DNA of 64,000 nucleotides from NCBI GenBank assembly GCA_040388785.1, contig JAZKBD010000023.1, positions 1-64,000 of the forward strand. The letters are read 5' to 3'. Shown here in pieces: positions 9,021-17,524 of this stretch (its first letter is position 1; every line of letters begins with the position of its first letter). A program made the position numbers and the translations under genes. This DNA is from 66-474 sp040388785. GTDB taxonomy: Bacteria; Pseudomonadota; Gammaproteobacteria; Xanthomonadales; Rhodanobacteraceae. The notes beneath the pieces were generated by a model that searched no databases, was not told the origin of the DNA, and worked only from the letters and a program-made list of their open reading frames with translations.

Positions 9021-11192
9021 ATGAGCGGCGCCAAATCGTTGTTGATCGAGATCGGAGTAGAAGAACTCCCCATCCACGCCGTAGACGATCTGGCGCACGC
9101 CTTCGCGCGAGGCGTGTGCGATGGTTTGTCGAAGCGCGGCATCGCGGCGGACGTCGAACACGCGCAGACCTTTGCGACGCCGCGGCGCCTTGCGGTGCTG
9201 GTGCCTGCCGTCGCTTTCACCCAACCCGAGCAGCGCAGCGAAAGCCTTGGGCCGTACCTCAACATCGCGCTGGACGCGGACGGCCAGCCGACGAAAGCCG
9301 TGCTCGGTTTCGCCAGCAAGGCTGGCGTGGATTGGACGCAGCTCGAACGCGCGACCGATGCGAAAGGCGAGCGCTTCGTGCATCGGAGCATTGCGCCAGG
9401 CCGCGCAACCGCCGAGCTGGTGCCGGAAGTCATCCGCGAAGCCGCCGCTGCGCTGCCGATCCCAAAACCCATGCGCTGGGGCGATCACGATTTCGCGTTC
9501 GTGCGCCCGGTGCACTGGCTGGTGATGCTGCACGGCGACCAGGTGATCGAAGGCGAATTGTTCGGCTTGAAAGGCGGCCGGCAATCGCGCGGGCATCGTT
9601 TCATGCATCCGGCGCCGGTGCATCTGGTGGACGCCGACAGTTATGTCGAATCGTCGCGCGCGGCGAAAGTGCTGGTCGATCCAGTGGAACGCCGCCAGCG
9701 CATCCGCGATGCAGTCGCGCGCGTCGCGCCTGTCGGTTGCGCACCCCGCCTCAACGATGTCCTGCTGGACGAACTCGCCAATCTCAACGAATGGCCGGTC
9801 GCGATCGCCTGCACCTTCGAGCGCGAATACCTGGCGGTGCCGCACGAAGCGCTGGTCACCACCATGCGCGCCAACCAGAAATTCGTGCCGGTGTTCGATG
9901 CGGCGGGCAAACTCACCGAGCACTTCATCGGCATTGCGAACATCGAATCGAAAGACCCCGCGCAAATCCGCCACGGCTACGAGCGCGTGATCCGCCCGCG
10001 CTTCGCCGACGCGAAATATTTCTTCGACGAAGATTTGAAGACGCCGCTGGCGTCGTACCAGCGAGGCCTGCGCGACGTCACCTATCAGAAGGCGCTCGGC
10101 AGCCTGTGGGACAAGACCGTGCGCGTGGCGGAACTGGCCAGCGCGATCGCCGAGCGTCTGTTTGCGCAGGACGTCGACGTGGATGCGGCGCAGGTTGCGC
10201 GCGCCGCAGGGTTGTCGCGCTGCGACCTGCTGACCCGCATGGTCGGCGAGTTCCCGGAGCTGCAGGGCGTGATGGGCCGCCACTACGCGACCGCGCAAGG
10301 TGAAGCCGCCGTGGTCGCAAACGCACTGGATGAGTTCTATCGGCCGCGCAATGCCGGCGACGGCATTGCCGAAGGCGTGCTGGCGCAGTGCGTGTCGCTG
10401 GCAGACAAGCTGGACACGCTGGCCGGGATCTTCGCGGTCGGCATGAAGCCCAGCGGCAACAAGGATCCGTTCGCATTGCGGCGTGCGGCGCTGGGTTTTG
10501 CGCGCACGTTGATCGAAGGCGGCCTCGATCTGGAATCGGGTGTGCTGCTGAAAGAAGCCGTGGCGCAAATTCCCGACGCGGCTTTTGCAGCGAAGGGCAA
10601 AGCGGACGCGCCTTCCCACGCCAGTGGCAGAGCCGAATTGCATGGGCGCCGGGCGAGCGTGGCGGCCGAATTGCGCGAGTTCATCTTCGACCGCCTGCGC
10701 GGCTATTACACCGAGCAGGGTTTCACGCCGCAGCAATTCGAAGCCGTGGCGGCGGTGCAACCGGCCAGCCTGGTCGATTTCGATCGCCGGCTGCGTGCGG
10801 TGGCGTCGTTTGCGCAACAACCCGAAGCCGAAAAGCTTGCGGCAGCCAACAAGCGCGTCGCCAACATCCTGCGCAAGGAAGGCATCGACGCCGATGCCGC
10901 CGCGCAGCGCGAATTGAATCCCGGGTTGCTGCTTGAACCCGCGGAGCAGGCTCTCGCGCAAGCGCTCGACGCCGCACGCCATGACAACGTTGCGCGCCTC
11001 GATCGTGTCGCGGCCGAGCGCGATTACGCCGGTGCACTAACGCGGCTCGCGCAACTGCAGGCGCCGATCGACACCTTCTTCGACGGCGTGATGGTGATGG
11101 CCGACGATCCCGCCTTGCGCGGCAACCGCATCGCGCTGCTGGCGCGCATCAAGGCGCGTTTCGACGCGATCGCCGACATCGCATTGTTGTAA
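9021..11192 (+). CDS. glyS: Glycyl-tRNA synthetase beta subunit
   Basis: The tRNA-recognising beta subunit that works with GlyQ. The start MSGAKSLLIEIGVEELP is the conserved N-terminus (LLxEIGTEELP in relatives). The ATG at 9021 is preceded by GGAG with a 7-nt spacer, better than the upstream TTG at 8994. Conserved internal blocks include MRWGDHDFAFVRPVHWLV, HPAPVHL and YEKVxGSLWDKT-like sequence (YQKALGSLWDKT). The C-terminus is the all-helical anticodon-binding part. At 723 residues it is about 35 longer than the E. coli protein; part of the excess lies near FAAKGKADAPSHASGRAEL. The stop codon overlaps the next gene's ATG by one base (TAATG), so the first sulfotransferase may be translationally coupled to glyS. 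Confidence 0.95.
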   Translation: MSGAKSLLIEIGVEELPIHAVDDLAHAFARGVCDGLSKRGIAADVEHAQTFATPRRLAVLVPAVAFTQPEQRSESLGPYLNIALDADGQPTKAVLGFASKAGVDWTQLERATDAKGERFVHRSIAPGRATAELVPEVIREAAAALPIPKPMRWGDHDFAFVRPVHWLVMLHGDQVIEGELFGLKGGRQSRGHRFMHPAPVHLVDADSYVESSRAAKVLVDPVERRQRIRDAVARVAPVGCAPRLNDVLLDELANLNEWPVAIACTFEREYLAVPHEALVTTMRANQKFVPVFDAAGKLTEHFIGIANIESKDPAQIRHGYERVIRPRFADAKYFFDEDLKTPLASYQRGLRDVTYQKALGSLWDKTVRVAELASAIAERLFAQDVDVDAAQVARAAGLSRCDLLTRMVGEFPELQGVMGRHYATAQGEAAVVANALDEFYRPRNAGDGIAEGVLAQCVSLADKLDTLAGIFAVGMKPSGNKDPFALRRAALGFARTLIEGGLDLESGVLLKEAVAQIPDAAFAAKGKADAPSHASGRAELHGRRASVAAELREFIFDRLRGYYTEQGFTPQQFEAVAAVQPASLVDFDRRLRAVASFAQQPEAEKLAAANKRVANILRKEGIDADAAAQRELNPGLLLEPAEQALAQALDAARHDNVARLDRVAAERDYAGALTRLAQLQAPIDTFFDGVMVMADDPALRGNRIALLARIKARFDAIADIALL

Positions 11193-12787
11193 TGGCGACC
11201 CAAGCCGCAAGCCGGAGCTTCACTTCCGATCCCTTGTGGCAGCAGGCGCAGGCCTGCCTCGTGCGGGGGCACGTCGATGCGGCGCGGGAGGCGTTGGCAT
11301 CCATGCAGGCGCGGCAACCCGCTGGCGACGTGTACGCGCACCTGCTGGCGGCGCAGATTGCGTGGCGTGAGGACCGCGTGCGCGACGGCACCCGACACGC
11401 ACTCGACGCTGCGCGCCGCGTGCCCGACGATGCCGAAGCCCTGTGCACGGTGGCCGCGGTGCTGGTCGAGGCCGGCGAGACCCTCGCGGCGCGCGCGTGT
11501 CTCGATCGATCGAGGTGGGCCGATTGCAAGGATCCGCTCCTGTTGATGCGCGCGGCCGGATTGCGCAAGCGTCTGGAGCAGCACGCCGAAACACTGGCCA
11601 CGCTGGACAAGGCGAAAGCCCTCGGCCACGACACCGCTGCGTTGAAGTTCCGGCGCGGAGAGGCGCTGATGTTCAACGGGCGGCTCGACGAGGCGGAAGC
11701 TGAACTCGCGGCAAGCCTTGCCGAGGCGCCGGCGCACGGCAGTGTCGCGGTTCCGCTGGTGCGCGTGCGCAAGCAAACCGCCGAGCACAATCACCTGGAT
11801 TTGCTCGAGCGCAGTGCGCAACACGTGGCGCCCGGTTCGCGCGAACAGGCGGCGCTCGAGTTCGCGTGTTACAAGAGCTTGGAAGATCTGGGTCGCGATG
11901 AGGAGGCTTGGCAGGCCTTGGCGCGCGGCAACGCGCTGATGCACGCGCGCCTGCACGACGAGGCCGCGCGGCATCGCGCATGGCTCGATCGATTCCTGTC
12001 CGTGTGGTCGAGCGTGGACCGGCAGCCCGAACGCGACCGCCCGGGTGGAGCGATGCCGATTTTCATCATCGGCATGGCGCGCTCCGGCACCACCTTGCTG
12101 GAACGCATGCTCGGCAACCACTCGAACGTCGCGGTGGCCGGCGAGTTGATGGATTTCGGCGCGCAACTGCACTGGATGGCGGACACGCGCAACGCCCAAA
12201 GCGACACCTTGGTATCGCGCCTGCCGCGTCTCGATTACGCGGAACTCGGCCGCCGTTACCTTGCGCAAACGCAGTGGCGTGCGCACGGCAAGACCTTCTT
12301 CATCGACAAGCAGCCGCCGAATTGGGTGCTCGCTGGTGCGATCCACGCGGCGTTGCCATGCGCGCCCATCCTGAACCTCGTGCGCGATCCGATGGACACA
12401 TGCTTCTCCAACTGGCGCGCGTATTTCGGTGATGCCTGTGCCTACAGCTACGACCTCGATGCGCTCGCCGCGCATTTCAACGATTACCGGCGCGTCATCG
12501 CACATTGGCACCGGATCATGCCCGGAGCGATCCTGGACGTGCCGTACGCGGAACTCGTGAGCGAGCCCGAGACGACCTTGCGCAAGGTGTTCGACTTCTG
12601 CGGACTTGCATGGGAACCCGGGTGCGCGGACATCAGCCGCAACGCTTCTCCCAGCGCGACGTTGAGTGCGGCGCAGGTGCGCGGCGCCTTGCGCCGCGAT
12701 AGCGGTGGTCAGTGGCGGCGCTATGCGGCATGGCTGTCATCACTGCACAATGCGGTGCTGAAAACTCCGCGCAGCCTGCATCTGTGA
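11192..12787 (+). CDS. TPR-sulfotransferase 1
   Basis: A predicted cytoplasmic PAPS-dependent sulfotransferase of 531 residues: TPR-like helical repeats over about 1-265, then a Sulfotransfer_3-type catalytic domain. The 5'-phosphosulfate loop is PIFIIGMARSGTT (289-301; Ala where the paralogues have Pro). Glu318 in the following AGELMDF lies where tyrosylprotein sulfotransferases have their catalytic base. The 3'-phosphate motif is LVRDPMDTCFSN. The conserved tail ends in a W-x-x-Y motif (GQWRRYAAW). It starts on the last base of the glyS stop, so it is probably read from the glyQS transcript. Substrate unknown; a protein or peptide is plausible because of the TPR domain and the TPST-like active site. 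First of four paralogues in this locus. Confidence 0.88.
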   Translation: MATQAASRSFTSDPLWQQAQACLVRGHVDAAREALASMQARQPAGDVYAHLLAAQIAWREDRVRDGTRHALDAARRVPDDAEALCTVAAVLVEAGETLAARACLDRSRWADCKDPLLLMRAAGLRKRLEQHAETLATLDKAKALGHDTAALKFRRGEALMFNGRLDEAEAELAASLAEAPAHGSVAVPLVRVRKQTAEHNHLDLLERSAQHVAPGSREQAALEFACYKSLEDLGRDEEAWQALARGNALMHARLHDEAARHRAWLDRFLSVWSSVDRQPERDRPGGAMPIFIIGMARSGTTLLERMLGNHSNVAVAGELMDFGAQLHWMADTRNAQSDTLVSRLPRLDYAELGRRYLAQTQWRAHGKTFFIDKQPPNWVLAGAIHAALPCAPILNLVRDPMDTCFSNWRAYFGDACAYSYDLDALAAHFNDYRRVIAHWHRIMPGAILDVPYAELVSEPETTLRKVFDFCGLAWEPGCADISRNASPSATLSAAQVRGALRRDSGGQWRRYAAWLSSLHNAVLKTPRSLHL

Positions 12788-12800
12788 ACCGGTGAAATTG

Positions 12801-14387
12801 ATGGACTCTTTCGTCGAGCGGGTTTGGCTTCGTGCGCAACGGTACATCGCCGAAGGCCAGATCAGAGCCGCGCGCATCGCTTTGGAGTCGTTGACTCAAC
12901 GCGATCCGAGACACGTCGCCGGACGAATGTTGCTGGCCAGCGTGCATCTCGACGAGGGCCGCGTTCGCGAAGCTGCGGAGCAGGCCATCGCGGCATCGAC
13001 CATGTTGCCTGACGACGCGGATGCCGTTGCGACCGCCGTTCATTGTCTGATGCGGATCGGCGAGACGAGAGCGGCGCTGGATTGCCTCGAACGTTTTGAT
13101 GCCCCAAACAAGCGGTTGGATGGGCGACGGTTGACGGTAATGGCACACGTTTACCAGATGCTGGGGGACCACGCGACCGGACTGGTGTTGATGGATCGCG
13201 CGCAATCGCAAGGCTATGACAATCCCGATTTTCGTTATTTCCACGCCCTGCAGATGCAATTCAACGGCCGTGTCGTCGATGCACGGCATCGCCTGGAAGG
13301 TTGTCTAAAGCTTGGTCCAACCTTCGGCAGGGCATCGCTGGCTCTGGCCCGCATGAGCAAACAGACCGCAGACGCCAACCATATCGACTACATCCGCACA
13401 CAACTGCATGCTGTGGCGAAAGGCAGCGAAGATCACGCCAGCTTCGAGTTCGCGCTGTACAAGGAGCTGGAGGATCTGGGGCATTACGAAGACGCATTCG
13501 CCGCACTCGAACGTGGCAACGCGATCATGTACGCACGGATGTCGCACGACGTGGAGCGTGAAAGAGCGCTTTTCGATGGCCTTAAACAGCTTGTCACGGC
13601 CGAATTCGTTCGCGGTGCGGGGGGAGCGAACATCGACGGCCCGGTTCCGATTTTCATCGTGGGCCTGCCGCGCAGCGGAACGACGCTGCTTGATCGCATC
13701 CTCGATAACCATCCGGATGTCGTTTCGACCGGCGAGCGTATCGATTTTCCGCGACAGCTGCGTTGGGTGGCAAACCGGCACGGCCATGAGCTGATTGACG
13801 CAGCATTGCTGGACCGACTGTCGAGCGTGGACTACGCGCAGCTCGGCGAACGTTATCTCGCACAGACGCAATGGCGTGCACAAGGCAGCCTGTTCTTCGT
13901 GGACAAGCTTCCGGCAAACCAGATGCTACTTGGCCTGATTCACCGCGCGCTTCCGCAGGCGCCGATTTTGCATATGGTGCGCGATCCGATGGATGTCTGT
14001 TTTTCCAATTACAAGGCACTGTTTGGCGAGAGTTATCCGTACAGTTACGAGAAGAGTGCTCTGGCAGCGCACTATGTGCAGTACCGGGCACTGATGGAGC
14101 ATTGGCACGCCGTCATGCCGGGCCGTGTTCTGGACGTGCCCTACACCGAACTGGTGCGGGATCCGGAGTCCGTGTTGCCAAGAGTGTTCGCGCATTGCGG
14201 GTTGCGATGGGTGGCAGGTTGCAGCGACCTCACCCGCAACACCACCGCAGTGAATACGCTGAGCAGTGCGCAGGTTCGCGAACCCATCCACACGCGCACG
14301 TTGGGTGAGTGGCGGCGTTACGAGCGCCAACTGGCCTCTGTGCATGACACCTTGCGGTCAGCCGGGTTTGTTGCGGCCCCCGCATGA
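12801..14387 (+). CDS. TPR-sulfotransferase 2
   Basis: A second paralogue of 528 residues with the same order: TPR-like repeats over about 1-260, then the sulfotransferase domain. The PAPS loop is PIFIVGLPRSGTT at 283-295, the putative catalytic Glu312 is in STGERIDF, and the 3'-phosphate motif is MVRDPMDVCFSN. The conserved LSSAQVREPIHTR and GEWRRYERQL segments follow. The ATG at 12801 was preferred because GGTGA lies just upstream; an in-frame GTG at 12792 would add three residues. It lies 13 bp after TPR-sulfotransferase 1 and is likely cotranscribed with it. It converges on TonB receptor 1, with a terminator hairpin in the 46 bp gap. Third positions look less GC-rich than in glyS. Confidence 0.88.
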   Translation: MDSFVERVWLRAQRYIAEGQIRAARIALESLTQRDPRHVAGRMLLASVHLDEGRVREAAEQAIAASTMLPDDADAVATAVHCLMRIGETRAALDCLERFDAPNKRLDGRRLTVMAHVYQMLGDHATGLVLMDRAQSQGYDNPDFRYFHALQMQFNGRVVDARHRLEGCLKLGPTFGRASLALARMSKQTADANHIDYIRTQLHAVAKGSEDHASFEFALYKELEDLGHYEDAFAALERGNAIMYARMSHDVERERALFDGLKQLVTAEFVRGAGGANIDGPVPIFIVGLPRSGTTLLDRILDNHPDVVSTGERIDFPRQLRWVANRHGHELIDAALLDRLSSVDYAQLGERYLAQTQWRAQGSLFFVDKLPANQMLLGLIHRALPQAPILHMVRDPMDVCFSNYKALFGESYPYSYEKSALAAHYVQYRALMEHWHAVMPGRVLDVPYTELVRDPESVLPRVFAHCGLRWVAGCSDLTRNTTAVNTLSSAQVREPIHTRTLGEWRRYERQLASVHDTLRSAGFVAAPA

Positions 14388-14416
14388 AAAAAGGGCTGGC
14401 CCGAAGGCCAGCCCTT
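14387..14416 (-). terminator. Rho-independent terminator of TonB receptor 1
   Basis: A 9-bp perfect stem (GGGCTGGCC at 14393-14401 and GGCCAGCCC at 14406-14414) with loop CGAA on the plus strand (TTCG on the minus strand). It is followed on the minus strand by a run of six T. It lies just after the receptor stop. The same stem and loop occur again after TonB receptor 2. Confidence 0.88.
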
Positions 14417-14433
14417 GGTACAAACGGCAAGCA

Positions 14434-17268
14434 TCAGTGCTTCCCGAATTTCCAGTCGAACTCGACCCAGAACTGTCTACCGTACGGGTTGTAGTTGAAC
14501 TCGTTGTAGTAGGGGCTCGACAAGCCCGGTGTTGCGTTCGCTGACGCGTCGCTCGGCGGCATCGAGTTCATGATGTTGTGGACAATCGCGCTGACTTTCA
14601 TGTCAGGCGTGATGTTGTACGCAACACTGCCGCTGTAGAGCATCCAGGGGGCGACCGACCCTGCTCCGGGCGTGCCGTAGCCGTAGGTTTGCGCGTTGTA
14701 GTTCGGCGACTTGCCATAACGCGTCCCGTACAAGGTGGTGGACCACTTGCCGATGGTCCAGGTGACGTGTCCATTGGCAATGGTCTTGAACTCGGTTGAA
14801 TAGGGCGGCGAGTTCGGCTGTCGCAACAGATCCACCACGGGATCAGTGGGTGACGATTGCTGCGTATGCTTCAGGGTGACGTTGTATTGCGCACCCATTT
14901 CGAGATTGCCAAAACGTCCGACATCCCAGTTGTAATCGATCGACGCGACGATACCCGATACTCGTTCATTGGCGATGTTGATCGGGAAAACCGTTACCTG
15001 CTGTAGAGCCTCGGAGAGGTTCGGGTTGCTGCTGGCCGGGCTGCGCAGGACTTGCGAAAGTGCCGCGATGCAGGCCGCCGAATTGATGTCCAGCTGACCC
15101 AAGCGGCACGCGGCTTCTGTTTTCAGCAGCGCGTCGATTGACTGCAATTGCACCTCGTTGGAGATGCGGATGTCGTAGTAATCAGCCTTCATGTCGAAGT
15201 TGCTGGTCGGCGACCAGACCACACCGAAGCCCGCCGACTTTGACGTGATCGACTTCAGGTTCAGATTGCCCGTATGCAGGGCGAATGGATCTTGATCCGA
15301 GAAGTACTTGCACTGGTCGAGCGGTACGTTCGGCTGCTGGATGGCGCAACGGTAATAGTCCGTGAGACCGGGTTGGTAGAAGCCGCTCTGGCCGCCGAAC
15401 ACATATGCCATGTCGGGTGCGCGGAAACCTGTCGAATACGTGCCGCGGAACAGCAGTGTATCGGTCGGTCGGAATTCCAGGCCGACCTTGTAGGTGGAAT
15501 CACCGTCGACGCCGCCGCCATGATTGCTGTATTGGTCATAGCGCGCCGAGATATCGGCAGTCAGCATCTTGAAGATGGGAATGCGGAGTTCGCCGGAATA
15601 GGCCCAGTTGTTGCGGTAGCCGCCGCCGGACGTTCCAGTTAGACCATAGAACTCACCAGCGGTAACGCGCGGGTCACCGGGGTTGGACCACATCTGTTCG
15701 CCGCTCTGGAAGATGCCGGCGAAGCCCACCGGGCCGGCCGGCAAATCGAACAAGTCGTCATTGGTGAGCTGGATGTTGAAGTTCTGCGTCCAGGTCGAGT
15801 TGCTGCTCCGAATGTCGCCGTTGAACGTGGCGTACTGGGCCTGCGTCAGCGGCTTGTAGAAGTTCGAGACGTTGGGGTCGTAGATCGGATAACCGTAGTA
15901 GGTGCCGAGCTGCGGGCCATAGATCTGCTTTTCGAAGAAGCTGTTGACCGCGTCCTTCAACGGCCAGCGTTGCGATTCATCCAATTTCTGGCTCGAGCGC
16001 GCGAAGAACACATCGTAATTCCAGTTGCTGGCTCCGATCGAACCTTTGACGCCGACCCAAGCGTTGTAGGTACGCTCGAGATCACGGGTTCCATACAGCT
16101 GCCAGTTGCCAATTTCCTCCGGTGCGAAGATGTGCTGGAAGATCTCGAACTCGCCCGTGTTCCCGTTGAAGAAGTAGCTGCCCGGAGTGGGGCTGCCTTC
16201 CCAGAAATACGGGCCGCCAGTAAAGCTGGTGCTGCTGACGTTGTACAGGACGTTTCCGTAAATCTGGGTGTTGTCGTTCACCGAGTAGGTGGCGTTGAGG
16301 TAACCGGTACCCGATTTTTGTTTGTTGAGAATGGTGGCATAGCCGTCCACCGCTTTGCTGCCGCAGTAGTAGCCATGACCAGGACGGTACTGGTAGCCAA
16401 CGGTCCCACCATACAGCGATGAGACCGGTGCGCAGGTGGCGGCGCCTGGGTCGTTATACAGCCCGGTATTCCCGTTCAAATCCAGGAAAACGCGCGACGC
16501 GATGAATTGCGTGCCGGTCAAGCTGCGCTGGTAACCGAAGATTGGCTGCTGATTGCTCAGTTGTACGCCATAGATCATGCTCAGCTTGTCGTTGTTGTAG
16601 CCACCCAGGAATTCGAGGCGCTGGTTGGATCCGCCGCCGCCCGTGTAGCCACCGCCGCGAAGATCAAGCTCGTATCCTTCCATCTTCTGCTTGAGGATGA
16701 CGTTCACCACGCCGGCGATGGCACTGGAACCGTAAATCGAAGATTGGTTGCCCGGCAGGATGTCGATGTGGTCGACCATGCCCACGGGGATATCCGACAA
16801 GTCCACGAAATTGCTCGACCCGTTGTACAGCAACGGGTAGTCGGCCATCGGATGGCCATTGATCAGAAACAACGTGAAGCCGGGGTCGAGGCCGAGCAGA
16901 CTGACGGTCTGCGCGCCAGGAGTGAATCCGCCAGTGAATTGGTTATCCTGCACGGAGCCGGTCGATAAAGGCTGGGCGCGCAGCGCCTCATACACTGTCC
17001 CGAAACCTTGTGCCTGCAGCTTTTGCGCAGACAGGGTGATGACCGGATTCGCGGTCTCGATCTGCGACTGCGGGATCAGCGAACCCGTAACAGTGATCGT
17101 TTGCAGGGTCTTTTTTTTCTCTTTTTGAGATGTGCTCGAACTCTGGCTAGTAGTGGATGGCGGGTTCGATTGGTCCTGCGTCGTGGTGCTGGACGTGGTT
17201 TGCGCGTACGCGCCACCGGTGGCGAACAGACCGGCGCAAATGGCGGCAGCCAACAACTTGCGGTTCAT
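14434..17268 (-). CDS. TonB-dependent outer-membrane receptor 1
   Basis: An outer-membrane receptor of 944 residues. MNRKLLAAAICAGLFATGGA... is a signal peptide ending at AYA-QTT. Next comes a Ser/Thr/Gln-rich linker of about 35 residues, a TonB-box-like LQTITVTGS, and a plug domain (about 55-190) with the SSIYGSSAIAGVVNVILKQ motif. A long TonB_dep_Rec beta-barrel follows. There is no STN signalling domain, so it is a transporter rather than a transducer. The ATG at 17268 has GGGGAG upstream. The last residues are WKFGKH, without the usual terminal aromatic. It converges on sulfotransferase 2 and diverges from sulfotransferase 3. Ligand unknown; this receptor type serves peptides, sugars or siderophores. 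Confidence 0.93.
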   Translation of the reverse strand: MNRKLLAAAICAGLFATGGAYAQTTSSTTTQDQSNPPSTTSQSSSTSQKEKKKTLQTITVTGSLIPQSQIETANPVITLSAQKLQAQGFGTVYEALRAQPLSTGSVQDNQFTGGFTPGAQTVSLLGLDPGFTLFLINGHPMADYPLLYNGSSNFVDLSDIPVGMVDHIDILPGNQSSIYGSSAIAGVVNVILKQKMEGYELDLRGGGYTGGGGSNQRLEFLGGYNNDKLSMIYGVQLSNQQPIFGYQRSLTGTQFIASRVFLDLNGNTGLYNDPGAATCAPVSSLYGGTVGYQYRPGHGYYCGSKAVDGYATILNKQKSGTGYLNATYSVNDNTQIYGNVLYNVSSTSFTGGPYFWEGSPTPGSYFFNGNTGEFEIFQHIFAPEEIGNWQLYGTRDLERTYNAWVGVKGSIGASNWNYDVFFARSSQKLDESQRWPLKDAVNSFFEKQIYGPQLGTYYGYPIYDPNVSNFYKPLTQAQYATFNGDIRSSNSTWTQNFNIQLTNDDLFDLPAGPVGFAGIFQSGEQMWSNPGDPRVTAGEFYGLTGTSGGGYRNNWAYSGELRIPIFKMLTADISARYDQYSNHGGGVDGDSTYKVGLEFRPTDTLLFRGTYSTGFRAPDMAYVFGGQSGFYQPGLTDYYRCAIQQPNVPLDQCKYFSDQDPFALHTGNLNLKSITSKSAGFGVVWSPTSNFDMKADYYDIRISNEVQLQSIDALLKTEAACRLGQLDINSAACIAALSQVLRSPASSNPNLSEALQQVTVFPINIANERVSGIVASIDYNWDVGRFGNLEMGAQYNVTLKHTQQSSPTDPVVDLLRQPNSPPYSTEFKTIANGHVTWTIGKWSTTLYGTRYGKSPNYNAQTYGYGTPGAGSVAPWMLYSGSVAYNITPDMKVSAIVHNIMNSMPPSDASANATPGLSSPYYNEFNYNPYGRQFWVEFDWKFGKH

Positions 17269-17455
17269 TGACGGGGCTCCCCAAAGGAAAGACTGCAAAG
17301 TCTCGGATCCACTTAGTAGAGTACCGGACATATGCAGACATACTCGACCTCGGGGTGGATTGTCCCCCTCCAGTCGTCCTGCACTGTCCCCGGTAGCAGT
17401 ACCGGCGCGACGTTAATACCTTTTTAACTCACGCGCAAGCACCTCAGCTGCACCC

Positions 17456-17484
17456 TTGAACGGCGCGTGTGCATCGCTGATATG
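17456..17484 (+). promoter_or_regulatory. Candidate sigma-70 promoter for TPR-sulfotransferase 3
   Basis: TTGAAC at 17456-17461 and GATATG at 17479-17484 are spaced 17 bp apart, about 40 bp upstream of the GTG start at 17525. The -35 matches 4 of 6 and the -10 only 3 of 6 consensus bases, so this is tentative. The rest of the 256 bp divergent gap is AT-richer around 17410-17430 (TTAATACCTTTTTAA), which may serve receptor 1. Confidence 0.3.
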
Positions 17485-17524
17485 GTGCCCGTGAGCTGTC
17501 TAACGGAACTAGATTGGGGAAGCG

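Noticed and set aside
17332..17427. 31-codon ORF starting MQTYSTSGWIVPL in the gap between receptor 1 and sulfotransferase 3, considered as a RaxX-like peptide substrate
   Set aside because: Weak ribosome site, no acidic residues around its single Tyr, no leader motif, and nothing similar in the receptor 2 gap.
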